From an uncultured Chlorobiaceae bacterium (GTDB taxonomy: Bacteria > Bacteroidota > Chlorobiia > Chlorobiales > Chlorobiaceae), in NCBI GenBank assembly GCA_903917955.1, contig CAIXCO010000126.1:1-16831 (forward strand): 16,831 nucleotides of DNA. Direction: 5' to 3'. Position numbers and translations under genes: made by a program. This document shows positions 1 to 7,873 of this stretch, one piece after another (position 1 is the stretch's first letter; the number at the start of each line of letters is the position of its first letter). Under the pieces are notes generated by a model that made no database searches, was not told where the DNA came from, and was given only the letters and a program-made list of their open reading frames with translations.

Positions 1-2
1 AC

Positions 3-986
3 CCGCAGCCAGAGGTTTCGCAAACAGAAGAGGGAGAGCCGCACTTCACCCTTCTGCACAACATCGCTTTGCCCGGTCGCTCTTTTGACTCAGTGCTTGA
101 GGGGCTTACCCACTACACCCTCACCATGCAACGCTTTGTGGAAACAAAAGAGGAGCTGAAAGGGATTCGAACAAAACTGCTGCGGCAACTCGGAAAAACC
201 CGAAAAACGCTCGAAGGGTTCAACCCCGAACTGCTCGATCAATTTGCCCGGAACTATGAGCAGTGCGGCCACCTGCTTATGGCATCACTCTACGAACCGA
301 GAACGGAGCGGAAGAGCATCACCGTCAAAAACATTTTTGAAGCGGGCACGCCCGACACAATCATTGCGTTGAAAGAGGCCCTGACGCTCCAGAAAAATGC
401 GGAGGAGTATTTTTCAAAAGCCTCAAAAACCAGAGAAAAACGCAAAAAAATGGAGGCACGGAAGGCCTCGCTTCAAAAAGAGAGTGCCACGCTTGAAGAG
501 CTTCTGGCCGCAACAGAGAGCATTTCGAGCCCCAGGGAGGCGCGCCGCTTTCTTCAGCAACAGGGCGGTCAACCAGGAAAATCGTGCGATCCGGCACTGA
601 AAAACATTCGCACAGCCCCGCTCTTCAGAACCGTGAACCTCTCACCATCAATCACCCTTTTGGTCGGCAAAAATGCGGCAAACAACGATCTCCTCACCTT
701 CAGCCACACCAAACCGAGCGACATCTGGCTTCATGCCCGAGGCTCCTCCGGCTCTCACTGCGTCCTCAAAGGCACCACGCTCAGCAACCTGACCGTAATC
801 CGGCAAGCCGCCGAAATTGCCGCCTGGTACTCATCGGCAAAACATTCATCACTGGTTCCGGTGATCTACACCCTGAAAAAGTATGTCCGGCACGGCAAAA
901 AGCTTGCTGTGGGCCAGGTCATCGTCGAGCGCGAAGAGGTGCTGCTCGTAAAGCCATCAAACCGGCTTTTCAGCGATCCTGCCTGA
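3..986 (+). CDS. rqcH: NFACT family protein (RqcH/Rqc2-like), 3' part, 5' end outside window
   Basis: The reading frame is open to the left edge, so this is the C-terminal 327 residues of a longer protein (family members are roughly 500-600 aa). The visible part runs from the end of the NFACT-N region (LPGRSFDSVLEGL) through a Lys/Glu-rich coiled-coil middle (about residues 45-180) into the NFACT-R domain (about 200-320). NFACT-R is recognised from KNAANNDLLTF, SDIWLHARGSSGSH, the AAEIAAWYSSAKHSS stretch and GKKLAVGQVIVE. Bacterial RqcH binds stalled 60S-like 50S subunits carrying peptidyl-tRNA and directs C-terminal alanine tailing; that role is family knowledge, and the conserved Asp-Arg of NFACT-N lies outside the window. 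A Met-like TTG at position 69 is internal, not the start. The last 17 nt overlap the convergent universal stress gene. Confidence 0.88.
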   Translation, partial: PQPEVSQTEEGEPHFTLLHNIALPGRSFDSVLEGLTHYTLTMQRFVETKEELKGIRTKLLRQLGKTRKTLEGFNPELLDQFARNYEQCGHLLMASLYEPRTERKSITVKNIFEAGTPDTIIALKEALTLQKNAEEYFSKASKTREKRKKMEARKASLQKESATLEELLAATESISSPREARRFLQQQGGQPGKSCDPALKNIRTAPLFRTVNLSPSITLLVGKNAANNDLLTFSHTKPSDIWLHARGSSGSHCVLKGTTLSNLTVIRQAAEIAAWYSSAKHSSLVPVIYTLKKYVRHGKKLAVGQVIVEREEVLLVKPSNRLFSDPA

Positions 987-1380
987 TCATGAGCAGCGGT
1001 ATGGAGATATTTTGCCGCAGCATCCTTGAAACACTGCCGAAAAGAATTCTTTCCGGCAGTGAGTGCCCATGAGCCGCCATTGCCACAAGGTCATAGCTCT
1101 TCTCCTCAATCTCCCGAAGAATCTCCTGCTCCGGCTCACCGCTCCTGACAAGAACCGTAACTCCAATCCCCTCCGCTTCCAGCTTCTGGCGATAGCGGTC
1201 GAGAATAAGCATCGACTCCGCACGAAGAAAACGCTCCTGATCGAGAGTGTGGGAGTGGACAACATGCAGCAGATGCAGCGTGGCTCCAAGCTGCAGGGCA
1301 AGTGCGGAGACCTCTTCGACAAGAAAATCATCAACCGGAGAACAGTCGATGGCAACAAGAATTTTCCGGTAAACCTTCAT
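970..1380 (-). CDS. universal stress protein (UspA family)
   Basis: A 136-residue single-domain Usp fold protein, the usual size for the family. It opens with the typical first strand (YRKILVAIDCSP, Asp at residue 13 for nucleotide binding) and ends with HGHSLPERILFGSVSRML. That is the Gly-9x-Gly-Ser half of the ATP-binding motif; the first Gly of the G-2x-G-9x-G(S/T) pattern is Ala here, so ATP binding is likely but not assured. The start is fixed by a near-perfect Shine-Dalgarno (1386-1393) inside the end of the NRAMP gene, whose stop lies 1 nt upstream, so the two are co-translated. The pairing suggests a stress or regulatory partner of the metal transporter (inference). Its 3' end overlaps rqcH by 17 nt on the opposite strand. 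Confidence 0.92.
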   Translation of the reverse strand: MKVYRKILVAIDCSPVDDFLVEEVSALALQLGATLHLLHVVHSHTLDQERFLRAESMLILDRYRQKLEAEGIGVTVLVRSGEPEQEILREIEEKSYDLVAMAAHGHSLPERILFGSVSRMLRQNISIPLLMIRQDR

Positions 1381-1381
1381 T

Positions 1382-2710
1382 TCAGCCTCCTCCAGTCATG
1401 GTCGTATAAAGAAAATAGCTGTTAAGCGCGATAACAAGCGCCGCAACAAGGGCTGCGGCAATAAACTCGGCATTTCCGCTTCTGAAAGCGCCCATCACCT
1501 TTCGGTTACGGCAGAGCATCAATAGCGGCACAAGGGTAAAGGGAAGCTGCAAACTCAAAACTACCTGGCTCAAAATAAGAACGCGGAAGCTGTCAAAATT
1601 GAAGAGAATGACGAGAAGGGCCGGGATAGCGGTAACAAAAACCGCAACACGGTAAAAGGTCGTTCGGGGATCGGCCGGTTTGCCCAAAAAACCCGTTATC
1701 ACATCAGCTTCCGCCATGGAAGAGGTGATAGAAGATCCAACACCCGAAAAAACAAGCGCTACAGCAAAGAGTAGCCCGGCAAGCGCTCCAGCAAGCGGCT
1801 TCAGCGTTGCCGATGCCTGCTCGATGCTGCTGACCGGAACGTGATTATAGAAAAAAACGGCAGCAGCAACAATGATCATCGAAGAGTTCACCACCCATCC
1901 GAGCGTCATGGCAAGAATGGTATCCATCTTTTCATACCGGAGCAACTCCCTCTTCTCCCCTTCTGAAATTCCCCACTCTCTGCTGTGGATGATATTTGAA
2001 TGGAGAAAGATATTGTGCGGCATCACCAGCGCCCCGAGAATGGCCAGCGCGACATAAATGCTCTCGCGGCCAACCTTCGGTACCACAAGCCCCGAAGCTA
2101 CAGCGCCCCACTCCGGCCTGACAATGAAAAGCTCGGCAAGATAGCAGAGGGTGATAATGCCGAGAAAACCCACAATGATAGTTTCAACCCGGTGATAGCG
2201 CTGGCTGATGATCAGGAACACCTCAAGGAGAAGCGTCAGCAACGCTCCCATCCAGAGCGGCATACCGAAGAGCAGAGTGAAACCGATTGCGCCTCCAAGA
2301 AGCTCGGCCACATCAGTCGCAATACAGGCAACCACAACACTCACGCCAAGAAAAGCGGTGACCGGCCCGGGAAAATGGTCGCGAATATTGACCGCCAGAG
2401 ATTTCCCCGTAGCAATGCCAAGTTTAGCCGCCAAATGCTGAATGAGCACCAGCATAAGCGTGCCGAGAGTGACCACCCAGAGCAGCTCATAACCAAACCT
2501 CGAGCCTCCCTCAATATTGGTCGCCCAGTTGCCCGGATCAACAAATCCGACAGTCACAAGAAACCCCGGGCCAAGAAAGCCGAGAAGCGTCTTGAACGAA
2601 AAACCCCTTCTTTCAGCCTCTCCCTGCATCAGAGGAGAAACTGAAAGAAAAGTCGCTTGTGGCCGAGGAAATACCTGCAAAAAGTACCAAAAAGCAGAAC
2701 AATACTGCAT
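1382..2710 (-). CDS. mntH: NRAMP-family divalent metal (Mn2+/Fe2+) transporter
   Basis: A 442-residue polytopic inner-membrane protein. The two metal-binding signatures of NRAMP carriers are present: DPGN in the unwound part of TM1 (residues 58-61) and MPHN in TM6 (230-233). The TM6 Met is the soft ligand that favours Mn/Fe over Ca/Mg. About 11 hydrophobic segments follow one another to the end. The family imports Mn2+ or Fe2+ with protons. The chosen start has GGGATGA about 10 nt upstream and lies 7 nt after the stop of the preceding membrane-protein gene. An alternative start at 2629 (Met28) would remove an unusual 27-residue N-terminal extension but has no good ribosome site. Substrate preference within Mn/Fe is not decided by the sequence, and no Mn riboswitch was recognised upstream. 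Confidence 0.93.
   Translation of the reverse strand: MQYCSAFWYFLQVFPRPQATFLSVSPLMQGEAERRGFSFKTLLGFLGPGFLVTVGFVDPGNWATNIEGGSRFGYELLWVVTLGTLMLVLIQHLAAKLGIATGKSLAVNIRDHFPGPVTAFLGVSVVVACIATDVAELLGGAIGFTLLFGMPLWMGALLTLLLEVFLIISQRYHRVETIIVGFLGIITLCYLAELFIVRPEWGAVASGLVVPKVGRESIYVALAILGALVMPHNIFLHSNIIHSREWGISEGEKRELLRYEKMDTILAMTLGWVVNSSMIIVAAAVFFYNHVPVSSIEQASATLKPLAGALAGLLFAVALVFSGVGSSITSSMAEADVITGFLGKPADPRTTFYRVAVFVTAIPALLVILFNFDSFRVLILSQVVLSLQLPFTLVPLLMLCRNRKVMGAFRSGNAEFIAAALVAALVIALNSYFLYTTMTGGG
1386..1393 (-). promoter_or_regulatory. strong ribosome binding site of the universal stress gene
   Basis: On the minus strand it reads GGAGGAGG, 5 nt before the ATG at 1380. It lies within the last codons of the upstream transporter gene, showing that the stress protein is expressed from the same message, probably by translational coupling. 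Confidence 0.8.
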
Positions 2711-2717
2711 TGACTAA

Positions 2718-3674
2718 TCATCCCTGCAACCCCGATGGTGCAGAACTGCGCGTCGCCTCTGCCGCTTTGGCCTTCAGTGTACGGAACTTGTCGCTGACCG
2801 CCTCGATTTTTGCCTCCCACGACGGATCAGGTCTTGCCGTTTCTGCCTCCTTCAAAAAAGTCAGCAAAGTCGAGGTACAGGCAATCGGATCAAAAAGAAT
2901 CCATTTTGCAGATATACCAAGAAAAATAGCCAGCACGAAAAGGGCAAACTTTAAAAACCCAAAAGACGCAGGAAGAAACAATGCGAGAACGCCGAGCGGA
3001 ATCATAAACAGAATCGTCGTCACCACAACAAAAACATAGCTCAGCAGCGTCAAGGCAACGGCATTCTTCAGCAGCGCTTTCCATGACTGGCAGTAGATGA
3101 TAATCCCTGATTTTGCGGCATCAAAAACATTCTCGTTTCCAGTACGAAAAGTATAGGCAATAACCGACTCATCAATATAGGTCAGGCTGAAATTCACGAT
3201 GCGCTGCACCATGCTTGCAAGACCCTCAAGCGAAGGTATGGGCAAAGCGTTCATTACATTGAAGAGCGTCCGGTTGAGTGAAACAAGCACACCCTTCACC
3301 AGTTGATCAACAAGGGCAAGAACACTCACCTCCTTGTAGTACTTCATCACCCGCTCTTTTGCCCACTCCGTCTGGGAAATACCCGATGGCAAGCTTCCCT
3401 TCGAGGCAATCTCCGTAATAAGGGCAATATGGCCCGCCTGAAGGAGATAAAGCACATATTCACGCAGCAGCCTGAAACCAAAGCCGCCAGCAAAAAGCGC
3501 AATAAAGAAGAGCACAACCGCCGCGCCACTCCCAAAAACGCTGCCAAGAAGCACAAGAATTGCAAGAAAAAGCGCCACAAAAAAGGCAATGGCGCTGTAC
3601 ACCACGGTTCGATAGAGAAGATAAACCTTTGTTTGCGCCACAATTTTTATGGCTTCACCAAGCTGTAGACCCAT
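2718..3674 (-). CDS. hypothetical four-helix membrane protein
   Basis: I do not recognise this 318-residue protein. It has four probable membrane helices, at about residues 24-46, 50-68, 204-234 and 236-262. A soluble stretch of about 130 residues lies between the pairs, and the hydrophilic tail (about 275-318) is probably helical and charged. The stretch FRTGNENVFDAAKSG just before helix 3 resembles the cytoplasmic loops of uncharacterised bacterial 'membrane with amphipathic loop' proteins, but no catalytic motif is visible. The ATG has GGAG at a sensible distance upstream. It ends 7 nt before the NRAMP gene and so is first in the three-gene unit with the transporter and the stress protein. 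A role in metal handling or membrane stress is context only. Confidence 0.8.
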   Translation of the reverse strand: MGLQLGEAIKIVAQTKVYLLYRTVVYSAIAFFVALFLAILVLLGSVFGSGAAVVLFFIALFAGGFGFRLLREYVLYLLQAGHIALITEIASKGSLPSGISQTEWAKERVMKYYKEVSVLALVDQLVKGVLVSLNRTLFNVMNALPIPSLEGLASMVQRIVNFSLTYIDESVIAYTFRTGNENVFDAAKSGIIIYCQSWKALLKNAVALTLLSYVFVVVTTILFMIPLGVLALFLPASFGFLKFALFVLAIFLGISAKWILFDPIACTSTLLTFLKEAETARPDPSWEAKIEAVSDKFRTLKAKAAEATRSSAPSGLQG

Positions 3675-3715
3675 AACAATGCTCCGTTAATTCCGTTACG
3701 CCAGAAAACTCAGCT

Positions 3716-4192
3716 TTAAAACGCCCGGACAGGCCTCACTTGACTGACATTTTTCTTATAATACTTGTACTGGTCGCTCACAAAAAAATTCTGGTTCCAT
3801 GCAATATCTGCACTCTGCTCTGATGAACTCCAATAATAATTTTCCGCAAAATTACCAACAACACCTTGCTGGAGATAGAGTTTATGCAACTGCTCCCTGC
3901 TCGGCAAAAACCAGCCTTTATAACCATCGGATACAAAATCATTACAGATCCTTTTGGCATCAAACCAGTTAAACCACCCCTCCTGATTTCCTGAAGAGTG
4001 GCCCGGCATATCTGTTTTCGCAGCAATCAAGCCGTGCTCGCCGCTTTCATCGACATAAAAAACAATCCCTCCACCGTATTTTTCGCCAATCTTTGTCGCT
4101 GAAGAGAGTGACGAAACTGAAACCATGCCCAGCCCTGCGAGCAATACCGTAACCCCTAACCGCGAGATACGGTTTTTTCCAATGAATCGCAT
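3716..4192 (-). CDS. secreted DUF1566-like (Lcl C-terminal) small protein
   Basis: 158 residues. A basic N-terminus (MRFIGKNRISR) followed by a hydrophobic stretch and SLSSA forms a credible signal peptide of about 32 residues. The mature part has the hallmarks of DUF1566-type domains: GGIVFYVDESGEHGLIAA at the front, a WFLPSREQLHKLY core, YWSSSE near the end, and the terminal VRPVRAF strand. Such domains occur in exported proteins of Chlorobi, Bacteroidetes and proteobacteria; their biochemical function is not known, although the related Legionella Lcl domain binds glycosaminoglycans. It sits 41 nt upstream of the membrane-protein gene and 138 nt after the Sel1 gene. No strong ribosome site precedes the ATG. 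Identity is firm at domain level only. Confidence 0.82.
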   Translation of the reverse strand: MRFIGKNRISRLGVTVLLAGLGMVSVSSLSSATKIGEKYGGGIVFYVDESGEHGLIAAKTDMPGHSSGNQEGWFNWFDAKRICNDFVSDGYKGWFLPSREQLHKLYLQQGVVGNFAENYYWSSSEQSADIAWNQNFFVSDQYKYYKKNVSQVRPVRAF

Positions 4193-4302
4193 GATAGTTT
4201 TTGTTTTTGTTTCTGGAGTTGACGTGCACAGTGAACGCGCCGGAAGTATACTAAAACCTGCCGTATTTTCTCTATTTTTTTCTTGCAGTACTCTTTGTTT
4301 GC

Positions 4303-4332
4303 AAAAACATAACCTCTTTCAGTGTAAGGTTT
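4303..4332 (-). terminator. possible weak intrinsic terminator after the Sel1 gene
   Basis: On the minus strand AACCT pairs with AGGTT around an 11-nt loop, immediately at the stop codon of the Sel1 gene, followed shortly by a run of five T. The stem is short, so this is tentative. Confidence 0.3.
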
Positions 4333-5794
4333 ATTCGACTCGTTGATTTGTTGGCGCCTCACCAATCGGCTGTGAACTGGAGAGTGGAAAAGTGGACGGG
4401 GAATTTGCTGATGAACGCGATATTGAGCCGGAGTTACTGGAGCCACCTGGAGAAAGGGAACCATATCTGCTGACAGCCTTTTTGGCCTCTTCATATCCCT
4501 GATCAGCCGAAAGCTGATACCATTTCAGAGCTTCAGCTTCATTTTTATCCACACCTTTGCCATACATGTAGTTATACCCAAGGTTATACTGAGCACTTGC
4601 ACGTCGCTGTTCAGCCGCACAACGATACCATTTTACTGCCTCGGCATCGTTTTTTGTCACTCCTTGTCCATTGGAGTACATAAACCCAAGATTGTTCTGA
4701 GCTTCTGCAAGTCCTTGGTCAGCCGCACAACGATACCACTTCGCAGCCTCAGCATAGTTTTGATCAACACCGTTACCTTTAGAGTAGAACCATCCAAGAT
4801 TATACTGAGCTTTTGCATATCCCTGATCAGCCGCTAAACGATACCATTTCACGGCTTCGGCATCGTTTTTTTCAACACCTTTACCATTAGAGTACATAAC
4901 ACCAAGATAGTACTGTGCATCTCCATCTCCCCGTTCAGCCGCTAAACGATACCATTTCAATGCATCAGCATCGTTTTTATCAACACCTGTACCATCTACG
5001 TACATGTTTCCGAGACAACACTGAGCCTCCGCATTTCCCTGATCAGCCGCGAAACGATACCATTTTGCTGCTTCGGAATCGTTTTTGTCGACACCAAGAC
5101 CATTTGAATACATAATGCCAAGAGCGTACTGTGCATCTCCATCTCCCCGTTCAGCCGACAAACGATACCATTGTAAAAGTTCAGCATAATTTTTTTCAGC
5201 ACCTGCATATCCCTGCTCAACCGCCTTGCGGTACCATTTCAGCGCTTCGGGATAATTTTTATCAACAGCTGCACCATGCCAGTAGATACTCCCAAGATTG
5301 CTCTGAGCAATTGCATTTCCCTGTTCAGCCGCCAAGCGATACCATTTCACTGCTTCAGCACCATCTTTTGTAACGCCTTGACCATTGGAGTACATCACCC
5401 CAAGATTACACTGAGCACTTGCATTCCCCTGATCAGCCGCCAAGCGATACCATTTCAAAGCTTCTGTATAGTTTTTGTCGATACCCGCACCACGCCAGTA
5501 GAGACTTCCAAGATTACTCTGAGCACTTGCATACCCCTTATCAGCCGCCATACGATACCATTTCAGAGCCTCAGCATCGTTTTTTATGACGCTTTTCCCT
5601 TGAGAATAAAAATAGCCAACCCAAAATTGCGAGGCAACGTCTCCCTGTTCTGCATTTTTCCTGTATACCTCAAATTCTTCAGCATCATTCGCTCTTACAG
5701 TTCCAACAAATGTACCGACGCACAGCAGACTGAGAACAGAAGTCATGACACTACATAGCAACGTGTAGCGAGCTTTTGCAATGAGCTTCATCAT
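4331..5794 (-). CDS. exported Sel1-like repeat (TPR-like) protein
   Basis: 487 residues from the chosen start. A basic n-region (MMKLIAKARYT), a hydrophobic core rich in Leu/Val/Cys, and TVRA-ND give a signal peptide of about 35 residues. The frame extends upstream to a TTG at 5839, but that adds an odd N-terminus, and neither start has a clear ribosome site. Residues 51-432 are eleven Sel1 units of the form G-x-A-x-A-Q-x-x-L-G-x-M-Y-x-x-G-x-G-V, ending in A-x-K-W-Y-R-x-A-A-x-Q. Ten are 36 residues long and one (the fifth) is cut to 22. A partial unit and a Ser/Pro-rich tail (about 445-487) close the protein. Sel1 solenoids are periplasmic or secreted protein-binding scaffolds; the partner here is unknown. 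It is divergent from the thioesterase gene. Confidence 0.9.
   Translation of the reverse strand: MMKLIAKARYTLLCSVMTSVLSLLCVGTFVGTVRANDAEEFEVYRKNAEQGDVASQFWVGYFYSQGKSVIKNDAEALKWYRMAADKGYASAQSNLGSLYWRGAGIDKNYTEALKWYRLAADQGNASAQCNLGVMYSNGQGVTKDGAEAVKWYRLAAEQGNAIAQSNLGSIYWHGAAVDKNYPEALKWYRKAVEQGYAGAEKNYAELLQWYRLSAERGDGDAQYALGIMYSNGLGVDKNDSEAAKWYRFAADQGNAEAQCCLGNMYVDGTGVDKNDADALKWYRLAAERGDGDAQYYLGVMYSNGKGVEKNDAEAVKWYRLAADQGYAKAQYNLGWFYSKGNGVDQNYAEAAKWYRCAADQGLAEAQNNLGFMYSNGQGVTKNDAEAVKWYRCAAEQRRASAQYNLGYNYMYGKGVDKNEAEALKWYQLSADQGYEEAKKAVSRYGSLSPGGSSNSGSISRSSANSPSTFPLSSSQPIGEAPTNQRVE
4499..5644 (-). repeat. 108-bp tandem repeat array encoding Sel1 units
   Basis: Eleven head-to-tail units, each containing a near-invariant stretch visible on the plus strand as cagccgcNaaNcgataccat, spaced 108 bp apart. 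One unit (around 5174-5239) is 66 bp, having lost 42 bp in frame. The nucleotide similarity between units suggests recent expansion or continuing recombination. Confidence 0.9.
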
Positions 5795-6054
5795 GGTTGC
5801 GGTTTGATGATTGAATGTTGACCTGCGCAACATTACCAAGTGAAAGAACCATAAATATACAGAAATTTCTCAAGCCTCCTGTTTTTTTGCCTTCTCGCCA
5901 AAAACAGACGTTTGTCGCTGCCATACTGTGGCGGAGCATCACCACCACCCCCGGATGAATTTTATGAAGCCAGGTTTTGTTTATGATTATTGCAAAATTT
6001 ACTTTGCTGAAGTTCGTACCTCCCTGAAACCCATACACCTCTTTTATCACGCAC
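5795..6054. other. intergenic region between divergent genes, no feature recognised
   Basis: About 260 bp separates the Sel1 gene from the thioesterase gene and must hold both promoters, but I cannot pick out convincing -35/-10 pairs. The open frame that spans it on the minus strand (101 codons) has no family resemblance and no ribosome site, and overlaps the Sel1 start. Confidence 0.5.
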
Positions 6055-6447
6055 ATGGAAACTTATAAACTCGTCCTGCCCGAACATCTCAACCACTACG
6101 GCTTTCTCTTCGGAGGCAACCTTTTAAAGTGGATTGACGAAATCGGCTATATCACGGTCTCTCTTGACTATCCCGGCTGCAACTTTGTGACGGTCGGCAT
6201 GGACAAGGTGGAGTTCAAAAAAAGCATTCGAGGCGGCTCCATCCTCTGTTTTGTAACGGAGAAGAGCAGAATTGGCCATACCTCAATTGAATACACCGTG
6301 CGTGTTTACAAAAAAAGTATCGAGAGCGGTGAAAGGGTGATGGCCTTCAGCACCAATATCACCTTTGTCTGCCTTGATGACAAGGGTGCAAAAAAAGAGC
6401 TCTGCTGCGGCTACAAAGAGAAAGCAGAGGGAAAGAGCTGCATCTGA
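6055..6447 (+). CDS. hotdog-fold acyl-CoA thioesterase
   Basis: 130 residues, the normal size for a single-domain acyl-CoA hydrolase of the YciA/BACH type. The diagnostic segment is near the N-terminus: HLNHYGFLFGGNLLKWIDE (residues 11-29), with Asn13, the Gly-Gly pair at 20-21 and Asp28 where the family has its catalytic and CoA-binding residues. It continues with VTVGMDKVEFKKSIRGG and the RIGHTSIEYTVRV strand, both typical of the fold. It hydrolyses acyl-CoA to free acid and CoA in the cytoplasm; chain-length preference cannot be told. The ATG lacks a visible Shine-Dalgarno. It converges on the LPS-permease gene with a 20-nt gap. Confidence 0.9.
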   Translation: METYKLVLPEHLNHYGFLFGGNLLKWIDEIGYITVSLDYPGCNFVTVGMDKVEFKKSIRGGSILCFVTEKSRIGHTSIEYTVRVYKKSIESGERVMAFSTNITFVCLDDKGAKKELCCGYKEKAEGKSCI

Positions 6448-6467
6448 ACTTTTTTCACCTCCTCCCG

Positions 6468-7793
6468 CTACCGTGAGGTATTGAAGACTGAACCGGTCAG
6501 ATTAACTGCAAGGGCAATCCCGACCGCAGCCATGACACTATTGGCCAGCCACATAGAGATCATAGGGTCGAGAATGCCCCTTTCGGCAATTTTTTCTCCA
6601 GAAATCATGATCATCCAGTAGAGCACAAAAAGAAGAAGGGAGATAGCGGCTCCAACACCGAAGCCGCCCCGTCTGGCAAGCACGCCGAGGGGAGCGCCAA
6701 CCAGCACAAAAACAAAACAGGCAAGAGAGAGCGCATATTTTTTATGATAAGCTGCCATGTAACGGTTATACATGTTCCGGTTTGCTTCGATGCTTTTGAG
6801 CTCTCCGTCAAGCTGCAGAAGCTGGCGATCCACATAAGCAGCGGCTGAAGCTCCCGATTTTCCTGACGATTTTAATGATCTGACGCGCTTTCCTCCACTC
6901 CCGGAGCGGCTTTCGGCAATCCGCTGCCCGACCGTTTCAAGCGGCCTGTTGATAAGTTTTTGTGATGCTGAAATTCTTTTTTGGAACTCATCACCAATGG
7001 CAAGCAGCTCGCTTGCCGAAAGCTCAGTATCACCCGAACGCATTCGATTCTCTGAAGAGCGTGAAAAACCGAAACCCGATGACTCAAAAACAAAACGGTG
7101 CTTCCGGAAACTCATGTTGCGGTAATTTTTATGATCCGGCTGACCTACCTGGTGAATTTCGCCATTAATGAGCGTCATCACCAGATACTGGTAATCAGCA
7201 GTAAAATCCACCGTACCCTTTTCAGCCGTTACCATGGTGGTGTAACCATGCCGGGTAGCATCATAAATCACAATACCTCTCAGCTCTTTTGAACCATCAT
7301 CTGACTTGCGCACAAAGATGGAGTAGCCGTCCAGAAGAGTTGAGAAGGCGTTTTCCGTCAACCCAAACAACGGTTTTGAGCGTGCAATATCAACCATCAT
7401 TGATTTTGCATAATAGTTCGACTTGGGAAGCACAACATTATTGAACCTCTCAACGCACAATGAAAGCAGAAGGCCCGCAAGCAGAACCGGTATCATAAGA
7501 CGATACAGGGAGATACCGGTAGCCCTGAACACCGTCATTTCAGAGGTAGTCGTCATGGAGCCAAATGCCATGACCACTGCAACGAGCACAGCCATAGGAG
7601 CCGCAAGCCCGACCATCCAGGCCGACTGCAAGGCAATAAGCTCAATAATAGAGGTAAAACTAATCCCCTTGCCCATGAAGCGATCAGCAAAGGTGGCAAA
7701 AAACTGGAGTATCAGAACAAAAATAATCGTGACAAAAGCAAACAGGAAGGGCCCGATATGCGCTTTCAGGATATAACGATCAATGATTTTCAT
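6468..7793 (-). CDS. LptF/LptG-family permease (YjgP/YjgQ), LPS export
   Basis: 441 residues from the start chosen here (MKIIDRYILKAH). The upstream TTG at 7853 would add 20 residues unlike the family, while the ATG at 7793 has GAGAGC nearby. Three membrane helices come first (about 16-36, 49-80, 98-118), then ERFNNVVLPKSN, a conserved element after TM3. A periplasmic beta-jellyroll domain (about 130-250) follows, then a Ser/Arg-rich linker (about 255-330) and three C-terminal helices. LptF and LptG form the membrane part of the LptB2FG ABC transporter that extracts lipopolysaccharide from the inner membrane. I cannot tell F from G. The charged linker between jellyroll and TM4 is longer than in the E. 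coli proteins. It lies 80 nt downstream of the ABC-3C operon with no terminator seen between. Confidence 0.88.
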   Translation of the reverse strand: MKIIDRYILKAHIGPFLFAFVTIIFVLILQFFATFADRFMGKGISFTSIIELIALQSAWMVGLAAPMAVLVAVVMAFGSMTTTSEMTVFRATGISLYRLMIPVLLAGLLLSLCVERFNNVVLPKSNYYAKSMMVDIARSKPLFGLTENAFSTLLDGYSIFVRKSDDGSKELRGIVIYDATRHGYTTMVTAEKGTVDFTADYQYLVMTLINGEIHQVGQPDHKNYRNMSFRKHRFVFESSGFGFSRSSENRMRSGDTELSASELLAIGDEFQKRISASQKLINRPLETVGQRIAESRSGSGGKRVRSLKSSGKSGASAAAYVDRQLLQLDGELKSIEANRNMYNRYMAAYHKKYALSLACFVFVLVGAPLGVLARRGGFGVGAAISLLLFVLYWMIMISGEKIAERGILDPMISMWLANSVMAAVGIALAVNLTGSVFNTSR

Positions 7794-7873
7794 AAAAAAG
7801 TGCTCTCGTTGACTCCCATTTGTTGCAATGATGGCCCTGACGGCAGATTTCAAACAACCTGACAGAGAGGGAT

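Noticed and set aside
584..1072. 162-codon plus-strand frame overlapping the end of rqcH
   Set aside because: It is out of frame with the clear NFACT-R domain and has no family features of its own.
2000..2644. 214-codon plus-strand open frame opposite the NRAMP gene
   Set aside because: It is rich in Lys/His/Arg/Asn with no domain, and lies wholly antisense to a clear transporter gene.
3675..3715. Mn riboswitch or MntR-type operator ahead of the transporter cluster
   Set aside because: The space is only 41 nt and shows no inverted repeat or recognisable aptamer.
4245..4250. TATACT on the minus strand as a -10 box for the DUF1566 gene
   Set aside because: No acceptable -35 element lies 16-18 nt upstream, so a promoter call is not supported.
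4331..5794. Regularly spaced repeats that might suggest a CRISPR array
   Set aside because: The 108-bp period is coding, in frame throughout, and translates to Sel1 units; there are no short repeats with unique spacers.
5751..6056. 101-codon open frame on the minus strand between the Sel1 and thioesterase genes
   Set aside because: No family resemblance, no ribosome site, overlaps the Sel1 signal-peptide region in another frame, and has mixed composition typical of chance frames.
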